A DNA stretch of 64,000 nucleotides from Microbispora catharanthi (GTDB lineage: Bacteria > Actinomycetota > Actinomycetes > Streptosporangiales > Streptosporangiaceae). How positions within the stretch are numbered: position 1 is the stretch's first letter; every line of letters starts with the position of its first letter. The notes under the pieces were generated by a model. It did no database searches and was not told the origin of the DNA. It was given only the letters and a program-made list of their open reading frames with translations. The stretch covers positions 183,241 to 247,240 of the forward strand of contig NZ_VDMA02000016.1 in NCBI RefSeq assembly GCF_006334915.2, read 5' to 3'. This document shows, piece by piece, positions 25,979-33,606 of this stretch. The translations under genes were made by a program, and so were the position numbers.

Positions 25979-27187
25979 ATGTGGACGAGGAACTTCACCC
26001 TCTACTTCGGGGCTCGCACGATCTCGCTGCTCGGCGACGCGATGATGCCCGTCGCCTCGGCGCTGGCGATCGGGAGAGTCCATGGGATCGCGGGCGTCGG
26101 CTACGTGCTCGCGCTCTGGACCGCGTCGGCGGTGCTGGTCATGGTGTTCGGCGGGGTGGTCGCCGACCGGATCGGCGCCCGGCGCTTGATGATCGGCGCG
26201 GACATGGTCAGGGTCGTCACCCAGGGGGCGGTGGCCGTCGCCTTCCTGGATGGTGCTCCGCCGTACGCCCTGTTGCTGGTGACGGCGTTCCTGTCGGGCG
26301 CGGCCGCCGGGATGTTCGAACCGGGCGTCAACGGCATGGTCCCCCTGGTCGCCGGAGATCCGCAGCGGGCCAACGCGACGTTGAAGATCGCCGAGGCGGT
26401 CACCCAGATGGTGGGGCCCGCGCTGGCCGGAGTCCTCATCGTCGTCGCCGGTCCGGTCTTCGTCTACACGGTGGACGCCGCGACGTTCCTGGTCAGCGGG
26501 GTGTGCCTGCTGCTGGTCCGGGTCACCGCACCCAGGCCGGAGCCCTCCGACGTGCTGAGCGACCTGCGCAGGGGCTGGGAGGAGTTCACGGCCAGGAGCT
26601 GGATGTGGTCGGTCATCCTGGTCTGGGTGTTCTGGGGCGTTCTGGTGATCGGGCCGTATGTGCCGCTGTCATCCCAGGCCATCGGAGCCGGCTACGGCTG
26701 GGTGATGACGGCGCTCGGACTCGGCACCGTGCTGGGCGGGCTGGTGGCGATCAGGCTCAGGCCGCGCAGGCCGCTGGCGGCCGGGGCGGTGGCGTTGAGC
26801 GGGTACGTGGCGGTGCCGCTGGCGGTCGCACTCGGGCTGCCGCTGCCGCTGCTGATGGCCGGGCACCTGCTCGGAGGGTGCGCGTTGGCGTTCTGGTCGG
26901 TGATGTGGTCGGCCAGCGTGCAGACACAGGTCGCGCCGGACGTGGTGAACCGGGTCAACGCCTACCAGGTGGCCGGGTCGGTCGCGGGCATGGCAGTCGG
27001 GCAGGCGCTGGCCGGTCCGGTCACCGCGCTGGTCGAACCGCGCGCTTTCATGCTGGGGTCGGCCCTGGTGACGGTCGGCGTGGTGGTGGCGCTGCTGTCG
27101 ATCAGGCCGGTCAGGCGGCTGGGCCGGGAGCCTCAGGAGTGCGCAGGCCGGTCGATCCCGGTCTCGGCCGGCTTGCCGACGAGATGA
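25979..27187 (+). CDS. MFS transporter, DHA3/MFS_3-like
   Basis: 402 aa from ATG 25979 (TTG 25970 possible; no strong ribosome site). About 12 hydrophobic helices. The first reads FTLYFGARTISLLGDAMMPV, typical of the MFS_3/EntS-like group. Motif A is present as GGVVADRIGARRLMIGADMV after helix 2. Glycine-rich GAAAGMFEPGVNGMVP and LGLGTVLGGLVAIRLRPRR follow. It is an inner-membrane exporter by family; the substrate is unknown, and drug or siderophore efflux are the common cases. It is divergent from a GlxA-type regulator. Confidence 0.92.
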   Translation: MWTRNFTLYFGARTISLLGDAMMPVASALAIGRVHGIAGVGYVLALWTASAVLVMVFGGVVADRIGARRLMIGADMVRVVTQGAVAVAFLDGAPPYALLLVTAFLSGAAAGMFEPGVNGMVPLVAGDPQRANATLKIAEAVTQMVGPALAGVLIVVAGPVFVYTVDAATFLVSGVCLLLVRVTAPRPEPSDVLSDLRRGWEEFTARSWMWSVILVWVFWGVLVIGPYVPLSSQAIGAGYGWVMTALGLGTVLGGLVAIRLRPRRPLAAGAVALSGYVAVPLAVALGLPLPLLMAGHLLGGCALAFWSVMWSASVQTQVAPDVVNRVNAYQVAGSVAGMAVGQALAGPVTALVEPRAFMLGSALVTVGVVVALLSIRPVRRLGREPQECAGRSIPVSAGLPTR

Positions 27188-27205
27188 TCAGGCCTGGCGG
27201 TGGAC

Positions 27206-27222
27206 TCTCCCACTGTGGGAGA
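27206..27222. promoter_or_regulatory. Palindrome TCTCCCAC-T-GTGGGAGA
   Basis: A 17-bp perfect inverted repeat ends 47 bp before the BtrH-type gene start. The sequence style (CTCCC...GGGAG between -35 and -10) is that of MerR-family operators. No MerR gene is in the window. A terminator role is possible but the 1-base loop argues against it. Confidence 0.45.
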
Positions 27223-27269
27223 CCTGACGCTACTTCCAGCGATCAGGGATAGGGATGAGGAGAGCGAGC

Positions 27270-28262
27270 ATGGCCATCGTGAAGGACGTCGAGGCCCGTG
27301 GAATGCACCACTGCGAGACGACGGCGCTGGGGGTGCTGTTGCGGCATGAGGGACTCGATCTGTCCGAGCCCATGCTGTTCGGGCTGGGCTCGGGCCTGTC
27401 CTTCATCTACTGGGACAGCAAGAGCATGCCGTTCCCCCTTCTCGGAGGCCGCGTCAAGCCTTTCGACCTCACCAGGAACCTGGCCGCCAGGCTGGGGCTG
27501 ACGTTGACGGTTGAGGAGACCACCTCGGCGCGCAAGGCGTGGGAGAACGTGGCCGCCCCCATCGACGCCGGTCGGCCGGTCGGCCTCCAGCTCGACTCCT
27601 ACCACCTGGACTATTTCCGCTCCACGGTGCACTTCGGCGGTCATGTCGTCGCCATGTACGGCTACGACGAGCACGACGTCTACCTTGTGGACACCGACCA
27701 GCAGGGAGGAGCGGTGCGCACCAGCCGGGCCGGCCTCGCCATGGCACGGGCCGAACGCGGCCCGATGACCGCCAGGAACCGATCCTTCACCATCACCCTG
27801 CCGGCTCACCCGCTCTCCTGGCAGGACCGGATCATCCCCGCCATCAGAGACTGCGCCGACGCCTTCCTCGCCGCTCCCATCGCGAATCTGGGCCACCGCG
27901 GCATCGAGAAGGCCGGCAAGCAGGTGCCCGGATGGCTGCTACGCGCCGGCGAGCCGCGGCGGGACCTGCCGCAGGCCGCCCTCCTCATGGAGAAGGGCGG
28001 CACCGGCGGCGCCCTGTTCCGCGCCCTCTATCGCGACTTCCTCGACGAGTGCACCCGGCTGATCGACGACGACGACCTCCGCGCCGGTCACCGGCTGTAC
28101 GCCGAGGCCGCCGTCCTGTGGACGCAGGTGTCCACCCTGATCGCGAAGGCGGGGGAGAGCGGCGACGCGGGATGCCTCGAGCAGGCCGGCGCCATCCTCC
28201 ACGATCTTTCGCGCGTCGAGAAGGACGCCATGCAACTGCTGCGTCGGTTGTCGACGGCCTGA
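27270..28262 (+). CDS. BtrH-type (DUF4872) acyltransferase-like protein
   Basis: 330 aa from ATG 27270 (AGGAG 27258-27262; ATG 27255 lacks a good site). The BtrH N-terminal domain resembles a cysteine-protease-like fold: ARGMHHCETTALGVLLRHEGL (Cys), the FGLGSGLSFIYW segment, a TVHFGGHVVAMYGYDEHDVYLVD segment with His and Asp. A helical C-terminal region (about 200-330) follows. BtrH of butirosin biosynthesis transfers an acyl chain from an acyl carrier protein. No carrier protein or aminoglycoside gene is nearby, so a general acyltransferase or peptidase-like role remains open. Confidence 0.82.
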   Translation: MAIVKDVEARGMHHCETTALGVLLRHEGLDLSEPMLFGLGSGLSFIYWDSKSMPFPLLGGRVKPFDLTRNLAARLGLTLTVEETTSARKAWENVAAPIDAGRPVGLQLDSYHLDYFRSTVHFGGHVVAMYGYDEHDVYLVDTDQQGGAVRTSRAGLAMARAERGPMTARNRSFTITLPAHPLSWQDRIIPAIRDCADAFLAAPIANLGHRGIEKAGKQVPGWLLRAGEPRRDLPQAALLMEKGGTGGALFRALYRDFLDECTRLIDDDDLRAGHRLYAEAAVLWTQVSTLIAKAGESGDAGCLEQAGAILHDLSRVEKDAMQLLRRLSTA

Positions 28263-28310
28263 GTCATGTTCACGTCGTCCCGGCTTTGTGCCGGCTGGAG
28301 CAGGCGAACG

Positions 28311-28883
28311 CTAGCCCTCGCGGGAGCGGTGGGCGCGGACCTTGTGGCGGTTGCCGCACCGGTCCATCGAGCACCAGCGCCTGCTGCCCGGGCGTGAGGT
28401 GTCGACGAAGATGAGGGCGCAGTTGTCCCCCGCGCACTCCCGCACGCGGTCCGCGTAGGGGCCGGTGAACAGCTCGATCGCGTCCCTCGCGACGGTCGAG
28501 ACCACCTGGCCTCCGGTCGCGGGGGCGGCCCAGGATCGCAGCCCGTCCGCCGTCATCACGGGCGTCAGCGGCGGCGCCGACGCTGCCCGGTTGACCGCGT
28601 CCACGTCCGCCTGCCTCGGCGTGCGTCCGTGGACGCGGTCGCCGGCCAGCCCCCACAGCGCGGTGCGCAGGGCTTTGGCACGGATGAGCTCGTCGGCCGT
28701 CGTGTCCACCTCCTCCAGGCCGAGCCGGGACACGGCGGCCCATCGGGCGAGGTCGGCGGTTCCGTGCAGCGTCTCGTAGTGGGCGTAGACCCCCACGCCG
28801 CCGCTCACCAGGAACTCCAGGCAGAGGGCGCCCGGATCGAAGCGGAAGGAGACGCCGTCGCGTGGATGTAGCGTCAAGCTCAT
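28311..28883 (-). CDS. CGNR zinc finger (ABATE-type) regulator, second copy
   Basis: 190 aa from ATG 28883, which lies inside the right part of a palindrome, so the message is probably leaderless. The N-terminal ABATE-like domain is RFDPGALCLEFLVSGGVG, then DELIRAKALRTALWGLAGDR. The finger is RECAGDNCALIFVDTSRPGSRRWCSMDRCGNRHKVRAHRSR, with all Cys in place. It is divergent from a VOC protein with only 21 bp between the two start codons. It is related in domain plan, not closely in sequence, to the CGNR protein at 20142-20696. Confidence 0.9.
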   Translation of the reverse strand: MSLTLHPRDGVSFRFDPGALCLEFLVSGGVGVYAHYETLHGTADLARWAAVSRLGLEEVDTTADELIRAKALRTALWGLAGDRVHGRTPRQADVDAVNRAASAPPLTPVMTADGLRSWAAPATGGQVVSTVARDAIELFTGPYADRVRECAGDNCALIFVDTSRPGSRRWCSMDRCGNRHKVRAHRSREG

Positions 28884-28907
28884 GTAACCACTATAAAGGG
28901 TTACATG
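28881..28907. promoter_or_regulatory. Palindrome enclosing both divergent start codons
   Basis: CATGTAACC-N9-GGTTACATG, perfect 9-bp arms. The outer CAT/ATG triplets are the start codons of the CGNR gene (minus) and the VOC gene (plus). TATAAA 28892-28897 is 7 bases before the VOC ATG, and TATAGT on the minus strand (28895-28890) is 6 bases before the CGNR ATG. It therefore holds two overlapping leaderless promoters within one operator. Confidence 0.75.
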
Positions 28908-29348
28908 ACTCTCGAATGGAAGCTCGTCATCGACTGTGCCGACCCGCATGCGCAGGCCGCGTTCTGGGCGGAGGCCCTGGGCTACGAGGTGGAGGACAAC
29001 AGCGCGGTGGTCGGCCGGCTCCTGGCCGCCGGCGTCGTGGGGGAGGAGGCGGTGACCCCCGACCGCGCGGCCTTCCGGACGCTGCGGGCCGTGCGGCACC
29101 CGGACGACCCGGTCGATCCGGACACCGGCACCGGCCTCGGCCGCCGGATCCTCTTCCAGGCGGTCCCCGAGCCGAAGGCCGGCAAGAACCGCCTGCACAT
29201 CGACCTGCACGCGGGTCCCGAGCGCAGGGACGCCGAGGTGGACCGGCTCAAGGCACTGGGCGCCACCGTGCTGCGCACCGTCCGGGAGCCCGGGGGCCAC
29301 CACGTGACCATGGCCGACCCCGAGGGCAACGAGTTCGACGTGCAGTGA
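28905..29348 (+). CDS. VOC-family protein (glyoxalase/bleomycin resistance-like)
   Basis: 147 aa from ATG 28905. Two beta-alpha-beta-beta-beta units: LEWKLVIDCADPHAQAAFWAEALGYEV, and NRLHIDLHAGPERRDAEVDRLKALGATV ending HHVTMADPEGNEFDVQ. Candidate metal ligands are His in RLHIDLH and Glu in GNEFDV, as in glyoxalase-6-type single-domain proteins. The ligand or drug is unknown. It is the likely target of the divergent CGNR regulator, since they share one operator. Confidence 0.88.
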   Translation: MTLEWKLVIDCADPHAQAAFWAEALGYEVEDNSAVVGRLLAAGVVGEEAVTPDRAAFRTLRAVRHPDDPVDPDTGTGLGRRILFQAVPEPKAGKNRLHIDLHAGPERRDAEVDRLKALGATVLRTVREPGGHHVTMADPEGNEFDVQ

Positions 29349-29352
29349 GCCG

Positions 29353-29958
29353 CTACAGCCAGCCGTTGTGCCGGGCCAGGCGGGCGGCCTCGATCCGGTT
29401 CCTGGTGCCGGTCTTGCCGATGGCCGACGACAGGTAGTTGCGCACGGTGCTGTCCGACAGGTGGAGACGGGCCGAGATGTCGGAGATCGTCGAGCCGTCG
29501 GCCGCCGCGGCGAGGACGTCCCGCTCCCGGTCGGTCAGCGGGCTCGGGCCGGTGCTCAGCGCGGCCGCCGCGAGCGCGGGGTCGATGACCCGCTCGCCGC
29601 GCAGCACGCGGCGGACGGCGTCCGCGAGATCCTCGACCGGGCCGTCCTTGACCAGGAATCCGCGCGCCCCGGCTTCCATGGCGCGGCGCAGGTAGCCGGG
29701 CCGCCCGAACGTCGTGAGGATGAGCACGGCGCAGCCGGGCAGGTGCTCGCGCAGGTCGGCGGCGGTCTCCAGCCCGCCGCGGCCCGGCATCTCGATGTCG
29801 AGCAGGGCCACGTCGGGCCGGGTGCGCAGGGCGGTGTCCACCACCTCGTCGCCGTGGCCGACCTGGGCGACGACCTCGATGTCCTCCTCCAGGCCGAGGA
29901 GCAGGGCCAGCGCGCCGCGCATCATGCCCTGGTCCTCGGCCAGCAGCACCTTGATCAC
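29353..29958 (-). CDS. NarL/LuxR-family response regulator (DesR-like)
   Basis: 201 aa from GTG 29958, overlapping the kinase stop (GTGA). Receiver domain: VLLAEDQGMMRGALALLL (acidic pair), phospho-acceptor Asp in PDVALLDIEMPGRGG near residue 53, ILTTFGRPGYLRRAMEAGARGFLVKD (Thr and Lys). C-terminal LuxR HTH: LTDRERDVLAAAADGSTISDISARLHLSDSTVRNYLSSAIGKTG. It pairs with the kinase upstream and is co-directional with an ABC exporter, so drug- or membrane-stress control of that exporter is likely. Confidence 0.96.
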   Translation of the reverse strand: MIKVLLAEDQGMMRGALALLLGLEEDIEVVAQVGHGDEVVDTALRTRPDVALLDIEMPGRGGLETAADLREHLPGCAVLILTTFGRPGYLRRAMEAGARGFLVKDGPVEDLADAVRRVLRGERVIDPALAAAALSTGPSPLTDRERDVLAAAADGSTISDISARLHLSDSTVRNYLSSAIGKTGTRNRIEAARLARHNGWL

Positions 29959-31079
29959 TGACCGTCCTCCTTCGCGTACGGCACGGCCACCCGGAGCAGG
30001 AAGCCTCCGTCCGCCGGTGCCGTGGTCTCCACGGTGCCGGCGGCGGCCTTCACCCGCTCGCGCAGGCCGATCAGCCCGTTGCCGTGCCCCTGGGCCTTCT
30101 TCGGCGGGCCGTCGTCGCGGATCTCCAGCACCAGGAGCCCGCCGTCGTCGCGCAGGCCGATCTCGCAGGCCGACGCGCGGCTGTGCCGTACGACGTTGGT
30201 CACGCCCTCGCGGACGGCCCAGCCGAGCAGGGCGTCGGTCTCGGGATCGGGCCGTACGGAGGAGGTGCGGACCGTCGCCTCGATGCCGGCGTCCGCGAGC
30301 GCGGCGTGGGCGGAGTCGAGCTCGGCGGCGAGCCCCCTGCCCCGGTAGCCGGTGACGGCGGCCCGCACCTCGGTCAGCGCCTGCCGCCCGATCTGCTCGA
30401 TGTCGGCCGCCTGCCCCGCCGCCGCGTCGGCGTCCACCCGCGACAGCCGGCGTACGGCCTCGGCCTTGACGACCATGATCGAGAGGGTGTGCCCGAGCAG
30501 GTCGTGCAGGTCGCGGGAGAACCGCAGCCGCTCCTCGGTCACCGCGGCCCGGGCCAGCTCCTCGCGGGTGGCCTTGAGCTCGTGGATGGCCTCCCACAGC
30601 CGGATGATGATCGCTGGTATCAGGCCCGCGGTGAACGTGCCCCAGACCATGGAGAACACGCCGGTGAGACCGGCGTCGGCCCGTACGGCCACGGCCAGAG
30701 CGGCGGCGCACTCGGCGATCAGGATCACCGGCAGGATCTTGCCGCGCACGGTGATCCCGGTGGCGACGGCCAGCATGACGATCAGGTAGAGCCAGTTGTG
30801 CCGGAAGCCGGTGGCGGACGCCAGGACCACCACCGCGAGCAGCCCCAGCATCGGCAGGGCGCGCCGCCGGTTCGCGAAGGCGAAGTGTGCGGTGACCACG
30901 TAGAGCCCGGCGGCGGCCAGCGCGGCCGGCCATGCCAGCCAGAGGGGATGGGACCGGCCGTGTGTGATGTCCCACACGGGTGCCGCCGTCACGGTCACCC
31001 ACATGTACATGCCCTTGGCGTCGGGGCCGCGCTCGCCCTCGCGTAGCGGGTCGAGCCAGGTGTCGCGTTCTGTCGTCAT
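29955..31079 (-). CDS. DesK-type sensor histidine kinase
   Basis: 374 aa from ATG 31079. The N-terminal half has about four or five membrane helices (LWLAWPAALAAAGLYVVTAH, RALPMLGLLAVVVLASATGF, YLIVMLAVATGITVRGKILP and others). HisKA_3 box: EERLRFSRDLHDLLGHTLSIM, with His near residue 190. The GHKL ATPase has VREGVTNVVRHSRASACEIG (N box), EIRDDGPPKKAQGHGNGLIGLRERV (G boxes). It precedes and overlaps the response regulator gene, and lies 20 bp after the ABC permease gene. Confidence 0.95.
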   Translation of the reverse strand: MTTERDTWLDPLREGERGPDAKGMYMWVTVTAAPVWDITHGRSHPLWLAWPAALAAAGLYVVTAHFAFANRRRALPMLGLLAVVVLASATGFRHNWLYLIVMLAVATGITVRGKILPVILIAECAAALAVAVRADAGLTGVFSMVWGTFTAGLIPAIIIRLWEAIHELKATREELARAAVTEERLRFSRDLHDLLGHTLSIMVVKAEAVRRLSRVDADAAAGQAADIEQIGRQALTEVRAAVTGYRGRGLAAELDSAHAALADAGIEATVRTSSVRPDPETDALLGWAVREGVTNVVRHSRASACEIGLRDDGGLLVLEIRDDGPPKKAQGHGNGLIGLRERVKAAAGTVETTAPADGGFLLRVAVPYAKEDGQ

Positions 31080-31099
31080 CGGGAACGTCACATTAGCGG

Positions 31100-31825
31100 T
31101 CAGGCCCGGCGGCCGGCGCGGCGGTAGCCGTACACCGCGTAGACGCCGAAGACGAGCAGCCAGGCCGACAGGAGGACGACCTGACGGAGGGTGGGGACGT
31201 CGCCGAACGCGATCCGCCAGGACAGGCCCGCGTAGCTGTTCGACGGGGTCCACTCGGCGATCGCCCGCAGCCAGGACGGGAAGTTCTCGACCGGCACCCA
31301 CAGGCCGCCGAGGATGGACAGTGTCAGCATGGTCGCGATGTTGGCCATCGCCGCCGACTGACCCGACAGGCGGTAGCCGTTGCCGAGACCGAGCAGGGAG
31401 AAGGGCACGGTGCCCGCCCACAGGAGCGCGACGATCGCCAGCCACCGCTGCGGGGGGAGCGTTACGTGGTTGACCAGCACGCCGGCCAGCAACACGGCCG
31501 CGATGCTCGGCACGACGGCGACCGCTCCGGTGACGACCTTCCCGGCCACGACCTGGGCCGAGGTCAGCGGGGTGAGCCGCAACTGGCGCAGCCACCCCGC
31601 CGCGCGGTCCTCAGCGATGCCGCTGCCGTTGTTGAACGCGCCGCCGAGCGCGCCATAGGCCGCCATGCTGACCATCGTGTAGATCGCGGCGTCGTGCCGG
31701 TCGCCGGGGGCCAGGCCGAGGTTGGTGAAGACGAGGTACATGACGACCGGCATCACGATGCCGAAGATCACGTAGCCGCCGTCGCGTACGGACCTGGTCA
31801 GTTCGAGCCGCACGTATCCCCACAT
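31100..31825 (-). CDS. ABC-2 type transporter permease
   Basis: 241 aa from ATG 31825, which overlaps the ATPase stop (TGATG). About six membrane helices: YVIFGIVMPVVMYLVFTNLG, MVSMAAYGALGGAFNNG, VTGAVAVVPSIAAVLLAGVL, WLAIVALLWAGTVPFSLLGL, ATMLTLSILGGLWVPVENFP and VVLLSAWLLVFGVYAVYGYR. The AEDRAAGWLRQLRLTPLTS cytoplasmic coupling segment is typical of ABC-2 drug exporters. It forms a transporter with the ATPase at 31825-32721. Confidence 0.94.
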   Translation of the reverse strand: MWGYVRLELTRSVRDGGYVIFGIVMPVVMYLVFTNLGLAPGDRHDAAIYTMVSMAAYGALGGAFNNGSGIAEDRAAGWLRQLRLTPLTSAQVVAGKVVTGAVAVVPSIAAVLLAGVLVNHVTLPPQRWLAIVALLWAGTVPFSLLGLGNGYRLSGQSAAMANIATMLTLSILGGLWVPVENFPSWLRAIAEWTPSNSYAGLSWRIAFGDVPTLRQVVLLSAWLLVFGVYAVYGYRRAGRRA

Positions 31826-32721
31826 CACGCGTTCTCCTTCGCCGTGAGGGCCACGAAGGCGTCCTCCAGATCGGCCGGGACGACCTCCAGCTCGCGGACG
31901 GCGCCCGCGCGGGCGAGGGCCATGACGGTGGCGTCGGAGTCGCCGCTGCGCAGGTGGACCCGGCCGCCCCTGATCTCCATGTGGCGCACGCCCGGCAGGG
32001 TCGAGAGCCAGGCGGACTCGCCGTCGGCGGTCACGCTCACCGTGGTCAGCGCCGCCGCCCGCTTGATCTCCGCGCTGGTGCCGTCGGCGATCACCCGGCC
32101 GTGGCCGAGCACGACGACGCGGTCGGCGTGCTCGTCGGCCTCGTCCAGGTAGTGGGTGCTGAACAGGATGGTCTTGCCCTGGCTGGCCAGCCCGCGCATG
32201 CCGTCCCAGAACTCGCGCCGGGCCTCCACGTCGAGCGCGGCGGTGGGCTCGTCGAGGACGATCAGGTCGGGGTCGCCGCACACCGCCATCGCGAACCGCA
32301 CGCGCTGCGCCTGCCCGCCGGACAACCGGTCCACCCGGCGGTCGCGCAGGTCTCCGATCCGGGCGAGTGTGAGCACCCGGTCGAGGGGGAGGGGAGCGGC
32401 GTAGGTCCCGGACACGAAGGTCAGCAACTCGCGGACCGTGACCCGGGGGATGAGGCCGCCCTCCTGCGGCATCGCGCCCACCAGGCCCTGCCGTACGGCC
32501 TCCTCGGGGTCGAGCCCGAACAGCGCGGCCCGCCCGGAGTCTGGCGGCAGCAGTCCGAGCAGCAGCGCGATGGTGGTCGACTTGCCCGCGCCGTTGGGGC
32601 CGAGGAGGGCCACCGTCTGACCGCGGGGGATGGCGAGCGTGAGCCCGTCCACGGCCCGTACGGGGCCGAAGCGCTTGGTCGCCGAGGTCAGGGACACGGC
32701 GTCGGCGGTTTTCGTGGTCAT
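31825..32721 (-). CDS. ABC transporter ATP-binding protein
   Basis: 298 aa from ATG 32721. Walker A LLGPNGAGKSTT near residue 43, Q-loop AMPQEGGLIP, signature LSGGQAQRVRFA, Walker B LIVLDEPTAALD, H-loop ILFSTHYLDEADEHAD. A C-terminal extension (about 220-298) is typical of drug-resistance ATPases of the DrrA type. First gene of the exporter/two-component unit; TACCGT 7 bases before ATG (32734-32729) suggests a leaderless message. Downstream genes overlap or lie within 20 bp, so ATPase, permease, kinase and regulator are one operon. Confidence 0.96.
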   Translation of the reverse strand: MTTKTADAVSLTSATKRFGPVRAVDGLTLAIPRGQTVALLGPNGAGKSTTIALLLGLLPPDSGRAALFGLDPEEAVRQGLVGAMPQEGGLIPRVTVRELLTFVSGTYAAPLPLDRVLTLARIGDLRDRRVDRLSGGQAQRVRFAMAVCGDPDLIVLDEPTAALDVEARREFWDGMRGLASQGKTILFSTHYLDEADEHADRVVVLGHGRVIADGTSAEIKRAAALTTVSVTADGESAWLSTLPGVRHMEIRGGRVHLRSGDSDATVMALARAGAVRELEVVPADLEDAFVALTAKENA

Positions 32722-32728
32722 GGGGACG

Positions 32729-32734
32729 ACGGTA
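32729..32734 (-). promoter_or_regulatory. Candidate -10 box of the ABC/two-component operon
   Basis: TACCGT, 7 bases, ATG 32721; no ribosome site is present. It fits a leaderless promoter. Confidence 0.5.
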
Positions 32735-32829
32735 GGCGGGCGCCGTCGGCCCAGGTAGAGAGATCGATACGGCCCTGGGCAGGACAAATGTCCCACCCAG
32801 GGAATCTACATTGTAAAGGCGTCGGCTTG

Positions 32830-33564
32830 TTACGCCATCTCGGCGAGAAGCACGGCCAGATCACCTGAGCGGGAGAGCATCGGCCAGTGACCGGTGGGCA
32901 GCTCACGCAGCTCCCACTCCGGTCCGGCCAGCGGCGCGAACGCCGGATGTCCGGTCGCGATCAGCTCCTTGACCTGCGCGAGCGGGAACGAGGAGCTCAC
33001 CAGCGTCTTCGGCAGCGCGGCGAACGCGGCGGCGTCGTCTCCCAGCGCGAGGGGCTGCGTGATCGCGCCGAGCGGCTGGTCGGTGGCCCGGGCGGCCATC
33101 AGCGCGCGCTCGCGCTCGCCCAGCCCCTCCAAACTCGCGCCCGACTCCTGCAGTTCGTCCCAGGAGGGCATGGGGTAGCGCCGGCCGTCCACGACGCGCT
33201 TCTCGACGAACTCCCGCCCGGTGAGGTCGATCTGGGCCATGCCGTCCGGCACCGGGCCGCTCTCGACGTACACGACGCGGCTCACACGGCCGGCCGCGCG
33301 GGCGGCGGCTCCGGTGATGGCGGCGGCGCTCCCGCTGTGGCCGACGAGCACGACGTCGTGCAGGTCCTCGGCCTCGACGAGGCCGGTGATGTCGCGGATG
33401 TGGGTGTCCAGGTCGAGATCGGGGGAGGCGAGGTGGGCGCGGTCGGCGAGGCCGGTGAGGGTCAGGGGGTAAACCTCGTGCCCCATCCCGCGAAGGGCGG
33501 CGGTCACGTCCCGCCATGCCCACGCGCCGAGCCAGAAACCAGGGACAAGTACGTATGTCGTCAT
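32830..33564 (-). CDS. Alpha/beta hydrolase, salicylate esterase/hydroxynitrile lyase-like
   Basis: 244 aa from ATG 33564. Starts TTYVLVPGFWLGAWAWRDV, the typical N-terminus of the plant methyl esterase/HNL-like group (Pfam abhydrolase_6 members of actinomycetes). Nucleophile in VVLVGHSGSAAAITGAA, catalytic His in LPTGHWPMLSRSGDLA. The acid is likely in the region before IATGHPAF and is less clear. It is divergent from a WYL regulator with 42 bp between starts, so it is a probable target. Substrate unknown. Confidence 0.88.
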   Translation of the reverse strand: MTTYVLVPGFWLGAWAWRDVTAALRGMGHEVYPLTLTGLADRAHLASPDLDLDTHIRDITGLVEAEDLHDVVLVGHSGSAAAITGAAARAAGRVSRVVYVESGPVPDGMAQIDLTGREFVEKRVVDGRRYPMPSWDELQESGASLEGLGERERALMAARATDQPLGAITQPLALGDDAAAFAALPKTLVSSSFPLAQVKELIATGHPAFAPLAGPEWELRELPTGHWPMLSRSGDLAVLLAEMA

Positions 33565-33583
33565 GCGTCGACGCTAGAGCCGA

Positions 33584-33606
33584 ATCAGGGCAGAATCGGT
33601 CCTGAT
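33584..33606. promoter_or_regulatory. Inverted repeat ATCAGG-N11-CCTGAT abutting WYL start
   Basis: Perfect 6-bp arms; the right arm ends directly at ATG 33607. It is placed to act as the operator for both the WYL gene and the divergent hydrolase gene. Confidence 0.45.

Noticed and set aside
14789..28262. A siderophore or aminoglycoside biosynthetic cluster suggested by isochorismate synthase and the BtrH-like gene
   Set aside because: The two genes are 11 kb apart, on opposite strands, and no NRPS, PKS, carrier protein or sugar genes accompany them.
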